This document shows, piece by piece, positions 5,933 through 11,088 of a stretch of DNA of 11,088 nucleotides. The position numbers and the translations under genes are program-made. Origin of the DNA: JBEVNX01 sp040507895 (lineage in GTDB: Bacteria; Desulfobacterota; Binatia; JACPRU01). The number at the start of each line of letters is the position of its first letter. Position 1 is the stretch's first letter. The stretch is taken from the NCBI GenBank assembly GCA_040507895.1, contig JBEVNX010000073.1, forward strand, positions 1 through 11,088, read 5' to 3'. A model generated the notes under the pieces. The model was not told the DNA's origin. It did not search any database and saw only the letters and a program-made list of their open reading frames with translations.

Positions 5933-8406
5933 CCGAACAACCCTTCCAGCCCCTTCCTCAGCAGCTCGCGTTCCGGATGCTTGGTGTCGGGCGTCGGCGT
6001 CACGCCGGGCGGCAAGGGCTTGCCTTTGCCGAGGAGCTTCTCGAGGCCTTTGCCCACCAGGGCGCGAGAGAGCGCGTTGACGATGAACTCGCTGTCGGGC
6101 TTCGCCTTGACTCGAGGCAGCGCTCCGGTCAGCCGGAACGGAATCTCGATCTTGCCTTGCGTGTTGGTGAGGTACTTGGTCTCGCGCACGTCGGCGACGA
6201 CGTCGTCGGACAGCTCGCGCGAGGCGACGAACGTCGCGTTGAAGTCGAGCTGGTTGTCGAGCGAATAGGTTCCTTTGCCGAGCATCGCGTAGTCGCGTGC
6301 GGTGATCGTGAGATCGTCCGTTCGCGCAACGCCGTCGGCGATCACCACGCTGCCCCCCATCTTGTCGAACTTCGTGTCCCCGGTCTCGAAGAGCTCCCGA
6401 TGCTTGGCGCGGACGCGCGGCGAGATCAGGCTCGAAAGACCGCCGACGCCGGTCACGCTCTGCAGCACCTGATCGGCGAGGTTGACGTCCTTGAGCATGC
6501 CGTTCTTGACGTCGAGCCGGCCGCTGCCGCGCAGTTGCGGCTTGATCGCTTCCCACCGCTTGCCGGCGCCGGCGAGCTCGAGGTCCGCGTCGAGCCGGCC
6601 CTCGAGGCGCTTCTCGGAGCCTGGCGACTGGCTTTCCAGAATCCTCTTTACGTCCATGCCGCGCACGCTCGAGCGGAAATCGAACCTCGGATTGTCCTTG
6701 TCGTGCATGTCGTAGCGACCGCCGCCGCTGTAGTTGCCGTCGAAGGCGCGCAGATCGAGCTTGGCGAGGTTGACGACCTGGTCGCGCAGGCTCACGTCCG
6801 TTGCGAGGTCGCGATAGTCGAAGTCGCGCAGGCTGCCTTCCGTCGAGCGCAACGAGCCCTGGAACTCGGGCGCCCCTTTGTCGGCGGCGCGGAACTGGCC
6901 CCGAAGCTCGACTCCTCGCAGCACCTCCGGTTTCTTCGCGCTCGCGCTCGCGATTTGGAGCGACGTGGCCGCGAGCTGCGGCGACTGGAGATCGAACGTC
7001 GCGGCAAGGGGACGGAAGCTCGCGACTTCGGCGCGTACGGTCACCGCCGATCCCGACAGCTTGAACGTTGTCTGCGGAATCCTCGCCGACGCTCCCTGGA
7101 GCTCGATGCGCCCATTGAGGTCGTCGATCTCGTAGGGCGATCCGCTCTTCTTGGCGGAGACGCCGATCAATGCCACCGTGCCGTTCAACTGCGGCACCTC
7201 CTTCGATCCCGTCTTGCCCTGAGCCCGAACGTGGACCTCGGCGGTGCCCGAGACCTGGTGGCCGACGAAGGCGGGCAGCAGCTTGTCCCAACCCGCCAAC
7301 GGCGCCTTGTCGCTGTCGATCTGGAAATCGAGCGCTCCGCCCGGCCCGTCGTCGATCCGGCCCTTGGCGGTGAGGTTCAACTCGGCGAGACGCAGGGTGA
7401 GGCTCTTTACGTCGACGGCGCCGGCGAGCCGCTCGGCGCGGAGGTCGAGCTTCAGCGGCACGCCCTTGGGCTTCTGGAACGACGGGCCGTAGCGGATCGC
7501 CGCGTCGCCGCCGTCCAACTTGGCGTCCACCACGAGCCGCTCCCCGAGCGAGCCCGACAGCTTCGCTTGGAGCGAGACCGGATCCGCAGAGGACAGCTCG
7601 GGCGGCAGCGATCGAGACAGCGCCTCGACCTTCTTCAGGTTGTCGAGGACCAACGCGCCGATCTGAATCGATAGATCGAGCGGCGCCGCCTGTACGTTCG
7701 GCGGATTGCCGATCGGTCCGAAGGAGCCCTCGACGCGGACGTTCTGCTTGTCGGCACCGAACAGCGCGGTCGCCAGCTTCACGTGGATCGGGCGATCGAC
7801 GCTCACGTCGGAGGCGGAGAAATCGAGGGCGCCGAGTCGCAGGTCGCTCGGCGGGCTCGCGGTGCGATCGACGAAGTGGAGCTCGCCCTTCTCGATGTCG
7901 ACGAGGGAGACGAGGAGCGCGGCCGTCTCGGCCCTTCCCTCCTCCCCACCCGGCGGCTTGGCGGCACGCGGCGGGCGCTCGGCTGTCGGCGCGCCCTTCG
8001 GCGGCTCGGCGCTCTTCCCCTTGCCGATCGAATCGTAGTTGAAGCCTTGCTTGGCCCGGATGATCGACACCTCGGGCTTGACGAGCGCGACGCGCTTCAC
8101 CTCGTAGCGGCCGAACAGTGCCGGCCAAAGCGCCATCGAGATCTGCACCTCGCCCGCCTTGACGAAGTCTTCCCTCGAGAAGCCCGGGTCGTCGGCGATC
8201 CTCAAGTCCTTGATGCGCGCGCCGAAGCCGCCGAACAGCCGGACGCCGATCTCCGTGAAGCTCACCTGACGACCGAGCGCGGTCGTGATCTGGTCGGCGA
8301 GCCAATCCTTGTTGCGGTTCAGATAGGAATTGAGATTCGCAAGCGCGAGCGCCACCGCGCCCGCCATCGCCAGCAGAATGGCTCCGAGAACGATCCACTT
8401 GCGCAT
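5926..8406 (-). CDS. AsmA-like family protein (inner-membrane-anchored, periplasmic)
   Basis: AsmA-like proteins (AsmA, YicH, TamB, YhdP relatives) are anchored in the inner membrane. Several are known or proposed to move phospholipids towards the outer membrane. The 826 residues start with MRKW and one hydrophobic helix (about 4-24). They continue with the AsmA N-terminal module (GRQVSFTEIGVRLFGGFGARIKDL is its core, about 45-68), a Pro/Gly/Lys-rich linker (129-160) and long alternating beta repeats. The C-terminal AsmA signature is GVARTDDLTITARDYAMLGKG-like. The extreme C-terminus carries two similar short motifs, GKGLEKLLGK (785-794) and RKGLEGLFGR (817-826). The ATG has GGGGAG 7 nt upstream. 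The gene is 53 bp downstream of the Cys-rich small gene and 213 bp before mreB, on the same strand. Substrate and partners cannot be read from sequence. Confidence 0.85.
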   Translation of the reverse strand: MRKWIVLGAILLAMAGAVALALANLNSYLNRNKDWLADQITTALGRQVSFTEIGVRLFGGFGARIKDLRIADDPGFSREDFVKAGEVQISMALWPALFGRYEVKRVALVKPEVSIIRAKQGFNYDSIGKGKSAEPPKGAPTAERPPRAAKPPGGEEGRAETAALLVSLVDIEKGELHFVDRTASPPSDLRLGALDFSASDVSVDRPIHVKLATALFGADKQNVRVEGSFGPIGNPPNVQAAPLDLSIQIGALVLDNLKKVEALSRSLPPELSSADPVSLQAKLSGSLGERLVVDAKLDGGDAAIRYGPSFQKPKGVPLKLDLRAERLAGAVDVKSLTLRLAELNLTAKGRIDDGPGGALDFQIDSDKAPLAGWDKLLPAFVGHQVSGTAEVHVRAQGKTGSKEVPQLNGTVALIGVSAKKSGSPYEIDDLNGRIELQGASARIPQTTFKLSGSAVTVRAEVASFRPLAATFDLQSPQLAATSLQIASASAKKPEVLRGVELRGQFRAADKGAPEFQGSLRSTEGSLRDFDYRDLATDVSLRDQVVNLAKLDLRAFDGNYSGGGRYDMHDKDNPRFDFRSSVRGMDVKRILESQSPGSEKRLEGRLDADLELAGAGKRWEAIKPQLRGSGRLDVKNGMLKDVNLADQVLQSVTGVGGLSSLISPRVRAKHRELFETGDTKFDKMGGSVVIADGVARTDDLTITARDYAMLGKGTYSLDNQLDFNATFVASRELSDDVVADVRETKYLTNTQGKIEIPFRLTGALPRVKAKPDSEFIVNALSRALVGKGLEKLLGKGKPLPPGVTPTPDTKHPERELLRKGLEGLFGR

Positions 8407-8413
8407 TCGTCAG

Positions 8414-8419
8414 CTCCCC
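8414..8419 (-). promoter_or_regulatory. Ribosome binding site of the AsmA-like gene
   Basis: GGGGAG on the minus strand, 7 nt before the ATG at 8406, supports this start and independent initiation of the AsmA-like protein. Confidence 0.75.
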
Positions 8420-8459
8420 GGTTGAGTCTTGAACACGTGCGGCGGCTCCGACTCTCGGC

Positions 8460-8744
8460 TCATTTGCGCGGAAACAGCTGATCGAGCCTGGCTCGAGCTT
8501 GATCGCGGCCGGCGGCGGGCTTCGCGGCGACCGCCCCGGGGCGGAAGAAGTCGCAGAAGTTGCCCAGCTCCTTGTCCGCGACCGGCTCCGCGCTCGGCTC
8601 GCGGCAATCGTTGTGCGCCCCCGGCTGGTAGAGCTCGCAGTTGCGACAGCAATGCAGGTACGCCTGGCAGCGATCGCAGACGTCGCGAACCCCGATGCGG
8701 GCGCTCGAGATCTCCCCCGCGCAGCGATGGCAGCGGCCGCTCAA
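8460..8744 (-). CDS. Small Cys-rich putative zinc-binding protein, unnamed family
   Basis: This is a 94-residue soluble protein with ten Cys residues if the TTG start is used. It opens with a CxxC (Cys5, Cys8) and a second CxxC (Cys23, Cys26), which together suggest a zinc ribbon. Next comes LHCCRNCELYQPGAHNDC (30-47), then REPSAEPVADKE and NFCDFF with Cys64. I recall similar uncharacterised proteins with this second half in other bacteria, often annotated only as hypothetical. The tail (71-94) is Ala/Lys/Arg-rich. The TTG start makes a TTGA overlap with the hydrolase stop and has GGGGGA 9 nt upstream (8754-8759). It is the only start that keeps both CxxC pairs. The open frame continues far upstream through the hydrolase, but that part is an Arg-rich shadow. 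Function is unknown. A metal-binding or regulatory role is inference. Confidence 0.75.
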   Translation of the reverse strand: MSGRCHRCAGEISSARIGVRDVCDRCQAYLHCCRNCELYQPGAHNDCREPSAEPVADKELGNFCDFFRPGAVAAKPAAGRDQARARLDQLFPRK

Positions 8745-9523
8745 GCGGCGCCGTCCCCCGCCAGGTGCCGCTCGAGCCACGTCTCGCAATCCGCGAGCAT
8801 CGCTTCGAGGTCGGCGGGCCGAGAGAATCGATGGTCGGCGCCGGGATAGATCTTCACCACGTGCTCGCCGCCGAGCGCGGCGCCAATCTCGGCGGCGTCC
8901 GTGCACGGCACGACACGGTCGGCGTCGCCGTGCGCGACGAACGTCGGACTGCGCACCTTGCGGCAAGCGGCGACGACGTCGAGGGTTTGGACGTCGTCGA
9001 GGAATGTGGAGCGCAGCCGCACGCCGCCGAGCGACAGCACTCCTTCCTTCCTCCAGCGCTCGAGCTCGGTGGGGCGGAGCTCGGCGACGATTCGCTCCGG
9101 ATGGGCGACCGCTGCGATCGTCGCCAGGGAGCGCACGCCGGGCTCGGCGGCGGCGAAGAGCAGCGCCACCGCGCCGCCCATGCTGGAACCGAGAATGCCG
9201 ATCGGCCCGGTTACGCGCTCGCGGAGGAAGTCCCACGCGCCACCGAGATCCTCCGCTTCGCCCCGAAACGTGAGGTCGGCGAAGTCTCCCTCCGACTCGC
9301 CGACGTAGGAGAAATCGAATCGCAAGGTCGCGATCCCATGGCTCGACAATTGCTCCCCGAGGCGGCGATGCTTGGTTCCTTCCTTCGTCGACTCCATGCC
9401 ATGACAGAGGATGACGCCGGGGTGCGTCCCCGCGAGCGTCGCGGGCGCGTGAAGAATGCCGACGAGCCGGTTGCCCCGGCGGCTCGGAAACGCTACGCGC
9501 TCTTCCGCCTGCGTTGCTGCCAC
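8741..9523 (-). CDS. Alpha/beta hydrolase (serine hydrolase, esterase/peptidase type)
   Basis: This 260-residue cytosolic alpha/beta hydrolase has no signal peptide. The nucleophile elbow is G-S-Ser114-M-G in ILGSSMGGAVALL, the oxyanion-region motif is HGMES (41-45), the acid is probably Asp202 in HGDADRVVP, and the catalytic His is His231 in GADHRF. RFDFSYVGESEG (68-79) is typical of the broad dienelactone hydrolase/prolyl oligopeptidase-like esterase group, so the substrate cannot be told. The GTG start is bounded by an in-frame TAG five codons upstream and has no Shine-Dalgarno site, which fits a short or absent leader. The stop overlaps the start of the Cys-rich gene by 4 nt, implying coupled translation and possibly joint function. 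Divergent to xerC. Confidence 0.88.
   Translation of the reverse strand: MAATQAEERVAFPSRRGNRLVGILHAPATLAGTHPGVILCHGMESTKEGTKHRRLGEQLSSHGIATLRFDFSYVGESEGDFADLTFRGEAEDLGGAWDFLRERVTGPIGILGSSMGGAVALLFAAAEPGVRSLATIAAVAHPERIVAELRPTELERWRKEGVLSLGGVRLRSTFLDDVQTLDVVAACRKVRSPTFVAHGDADRVVPCTDAAEIGAALGGEHVVKIYPGADHRFSRPADLEAMLADCETWLERHLAGDGAA
8754..8759 (-). promoter_or_regulatory. Ribosome binding site deciding the TTG start of the Cys-rich gene
   Basis: GGGGGA on the minus strand lies inside the hydrolase 3' end, 9 nt before the TTG at 8744-8742. Together with the TTGA overlap it supports this start. Confidence 0.6.
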
Positions 9524-9542
9524 GAAAGGGCAGAGCTACCAT
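9514..9542 (+). promoter_or_regulatory. Candidate promoter of xerC-hslV
   Basis: TTGCTG (9514-9519) and TACCAT (9537-9542) are separated by exactly 17 bp. They match the sigma-70 hexamers at three and four of six positions. Transcription would start near 9549, leaving a leader of about 27 nt without a Shine-Dalgarno site before the xerC ATG. A minus-strand TATGGT on almost the same bases (9538-9543) could be the -10 of the divergent hydrolase gene. In GC-rich DNA such weak matches occur by chance. Confidence 0.3.
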
Positions 9543-9575
9543 AGCCTTGCGCACACGGCCATTGCATTCACACGC

Positions 9576-10463
9576 ATGCGCGACGAGATCGAACTCTACC
9601 TTCATCACCTGCGCGCCGAGCGACACGCCTCGCCGCACACGCTGCGGAGCTACCGGGGCGATCTCGAGGAGCTCTGCGAATTCCTCGGCGCGGATCGCAA
9701 GCGGCGTCGCTTCGCGATCGGCCGCGTCTCGACCGAGGATCTGCGCTCGTATGCCGCCGCCAAGCTCCGAGCCGCACGCCGCGCCACGGTCGCGCGCAAG
9801 GTGTCGGCGATCCGTGGCTTCTTCGCGTTCCTGGCGCAGGCGAGACGGATCCGGCGCGACCCCGCCGCCGGTTTGGTGGCGCCGAAGATCGAGAAGCGAC
9901 TCCCGGTCTTCTTGCCGATCGACGATACCGAGCGGCTGCTGAACGGCCTGTCTGGGGGCGACGCCTGGGCCGACCGCGACCGCGCGATCCTCGAGACGCT
10001 CTACGCCACGGGCCTGCGCGTCAGCGAGCTCGTCGGCCTCGATTGGGAGCACGTCGATGTCGAGAACGAATGCGTGCGTGCGTTCGGCAAGGGCCGTAAG
10101 GAGCGCATCGTGCCGATCGGGGAGATCGCACTCGACGCGCTACGATCCTACCGGCGCATGCTCGGCGAGGCTGGTATCGACGCCGACGCGGTCTTCGTCA
10201 ACCGCCGCGGCCGGAGGTTGACGACGCGCAGCGTGGCGCGGTTCGTGAAACGCTACGCGCAGCGATCCGGGACACCGGTCGCGGCAAGCCCGCACGCCCT
10301 GCGGCACAGCTTCGCGACGCATCTGCTGAATCAAGGGGCCGACCTGCGCGCGATCCAAGAGCTGCTCGGGCACTCGAGCCTCTCGACCACGCAGCGTTAC
10401 ACCCACGTGAACCTCGACCATCTCATGAAGGCGTACGACCATGCCCACCCCCGAGCGCGGTGA
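9576..10463 (+). CDS. xerC: Tyrosine recombinase XerC
   Basis: XerC acts with XerD at dif sites to resolve chromosome dimers at division. The 295 residues match the usual 295-300. The N-terminal SAM-like core-binding domain (about 1-90) includes SPHTLRSYRGDL (19-30). The catalytic domain has all key residues: Arg148 (TGLRVSEL), Lys172 (GKGRKER), His240 and Arg243 (PHALRHSFATHLL), His266 (LGHSS) and nucleophile Tyr275 (RYTH). The C-terminal YDHAHPRAR resembles XerC rather than XerD. I chose the ATG at 9576 because it gives the family-typical MRDEIELYLHHLRAER start. The frame is open 40 codons further upstream, into the hydrolase gene on the other strand. No Shine-Dalgarno site is evident. It overlaps hslV by 23 bp, and xerC next to hslVU is known from several phyla. 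Confidence 0.93.
   Translation: MRDEIELYLHHLRAERHASPHTLRSYRGDLEELCEFLGADRKRRRFAIGRVSTEDLRSYAAAKLRAARRATVARKVSAIRGFFAFLAQARRIRRDPAAGLVAPKIEKRLPVFLPIDDTERLLNGLSGGDAWADRDRAILETLYATGLRVSELVGLDWEHVDVENECVRAFGKGRKERIVPIGEIALDALRSYRRMLGEAGIDADAVFVNRRGRRLTTRSVARFVKRYAQRSGTPVAASPHALRHSFATHLLNQGADLRAIQELLGHSSLSTTQRYTHVNLDHLMKAYDHAHPRAR
10427..10431 (+). promoter_or_regulatory. Ribosome binding site of hslV inside xerC
   Basis: GAAGG lies 9 nt before the ATG at 10441, within the last codons of xerC. It supports this hslV start. Confidence 0.6.
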
Positions 10464-10998
10464 GAGGCCGCACGGCACCACGATCCTGGCGGTGCGTCAC
10501 AAGGGGCGCGTGGTGATGGCCGGCGACGGACAGGTCAGCATGGGCCAGACGGTCGTCAAGCGCGGCGCGCGAAAGGTGCGGCGCCTCTTCGGTGGCAAGG
10601 TGCTGGCGGGATTCGCGGGCGGCACCGCCGACGCCCTGACGCTCTTCGAAAAGTTCGAGGCGAAGCTCGAGCAGTACCACGGGAATTTGAAGCGCGCGGC
10701 GGTCGAGCTCGCCAAGGAATGGCGAAGCGACCGAGTGCTGCGCCGGCTCGAAGCGCTGTTGGTCGTCGCCGACCGTGAAGCGTCGCTGCTCATCACGGGT
10801 AGCGGCGACGTCATCGAGCCCGACGACGGGCTGCTCGCCGTAGGGTCGGGCGGGAACTTCGCGCTTGCGGCTGCGCGTGCTCTCGTCGCGCACTCCGTGC
10901 TCGACGCGCGAGGGATCGCGGAGGAAGCCATGAAGCAAGCCGCGGCGCTCTGCGTCTTCACGAATGAGGCGATCGTCGTCGAGGAGCTCGCGGACTAG
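10441..10998 (+). CDS. hslV: ATP-dependent protease subunit HslV (ClpQ)
   Basis: HslV is the proteasome-like threonine peptidase that works with the HslU ATPase in the cytoplasm. The 185 residues comprise a 12-residue leader (MPTPERGERPHG) followed by the catalytic N-terminus TTILAVR, so Thr13 should become Thr1 after processing. Lys45 (ARKVRR) and Ser136 (VGSGG) sit where the E. coli Lys33 and Ser124 lie in the mature numbering. AGDGQVSMGQTV, AGFAGGTADALTLFE and AVELAKEWRSDR are clear family signatures. The ATG has GAAGG 9 nt upstream and lies inside xerC, giving a 23-bp overlap. No other in-frame start exists between it and Thr13. hslU would be expected next but the sequence degenerates. 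Confidence 0.97.
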   Translation: MPTPERGERPHGTTILAVRHKGRVVMAGDGQVSMGQTVVKRGARKVRRLFGGKVLAGFAGGTADALTLFEKFEAKLEQYHGNLKRAAVELAKEWRSDRVLRRLEALLVVADREASLLITGSGDVIEPDDGLLAVGSGGNFALAAARALVAHSVLDARGIAEEAMKQAAALCVFTNEAIVVEELAD

Positions 10999-11088
10999 TG
11001 GACAGCAGCGGACGAAGCGGGAGCGGAGTCGGGGGGGGGGGGCGCCCGGGGCGGCCGCGCGCCCCCCCCCCCGCGACCCCCCCCCCCC
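10999..11088. other. Contig end: GC-only tail, probable sequencing/assembly artefact
   Basis: After the hslV stop about 30 nt of ordinary sequence follow, then 12 G (11031-11042), a GC-only stretch, 11 C (11062-11072), GCGA and 12 C to the end (11077-11088). The G-run and C-runs are mutually complementary. Poly-G is a known no-signal artefact of two-colour sequencing chemistry, and joining it to its complement gives such ends. No HslU start motif is visible in any frame. Confidence 0.7.

Noticed and set aside
5977..7674. A 565-codon plus-strand frame antisense to the AsmA-like gene
   Set aside because: It is a Glu/Arg/Leu-rich antisense shadow with no motif and no ribosome binding site that stands out.
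5888..8398. An 836-codon open frame on the minus strand overlapping the whole AsmA-like gene in another frame
   Set aside because: Its translation is Arg/Ala/Gly-rich low-information sequence typical of shifted frames in GC-rich genes. The overlapping frame has a membrane anchor, AsmA motifs and a Shine-Dalgarno site.
8745..10052. Upstream part of a 530-codon minus-strand frame that ends in the Cys-rich protein
   Set aside because: This part runs out of frame through the hydrolase and antisense to xerC, with Arg-rich composition. Only the last 94 codons resemble a real protein.
9576..10463. Tyrosine recombinase as a sign of an integrated element
   Set aside because: Length, the C-terminal motif and the overlap with hslV fit housekeeping XerC. 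No tRNA, direct repeats, phage genes or other cargo are present.

Overview
This GC-rich stretch of bacterial chromosome looks like one end of an assembled contig. Its core is a complete cell-elongation (Rod complex) cluster on the minus strand, in the order mreB-mreC-mreD-mrdA(PBP2)-rodA. A xerC-hslV pair runs the other way on the plus strand. The gene content and double-membrane envelope functions (an AsmA-like protein, and PBP2/MreC/RodA of Gram-negative length) point to a rod-shaped Gram-negative bacterium. The xerC-hslV(-hslU) order and the protein style resemble deltaproteobacterial or Binatota-like lineages. That assignment is an inference from memory of gene order, not a search result.

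Layout, left to right. 1-131 is a short non-coding stretch with a 7-bp hairpin. 132-5712 holds the Rod operon, transcribed right to left: rodA (132-1244), mrdA (1213-3093), mreD (3136-3642), mreC (3639-4601) and mreB (4678-5712). Genes overlap or lie close together, except for 76 bp between mreB and mreC that contains two overlapping hairpins. 5713-5925 is the mreB leader, with a good Shine-Dalgarno site, promoter-like sequence and three short dyads. 5926-8406 encodes an 826-residue AsmA-like inner-membrane-anchored protein. 8460-8744 is a small Cys-rich protein that starts with TTG and overlaps the stop of the upstream gene. 8741-9523 encodes an alpha/beta hydrolase. A 52-bp divergent spacer follows, then xerC (9576-10463) and hslV (10441-10998). 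From 10999 the sequence collapses into poly-G and poly-C runs that look like an assembly artefact, and the expected hslU is missing.

How the genes work together. MreB filaments, MreC, MreD and RodZ-type partners position the RodA glycosyltransferase and the PBP2 transpeptidase to build the lateral wall. The AsmA-like protein probably serves envelope lipid homeostasis beside it. XerC resolves chromosome dimers, and HslV is the peptidase of the HslUV protease. No mobile element, CRISPR array, rRNA or tRNA was seen. I found no convincing new multi-gene system. The points most worth a second look are the Cys-rich small gene with its coupled hydrolase, a possible Cys/Cys/His/Cys metal site in PBP2, and the structured mreB-mreC spacer.
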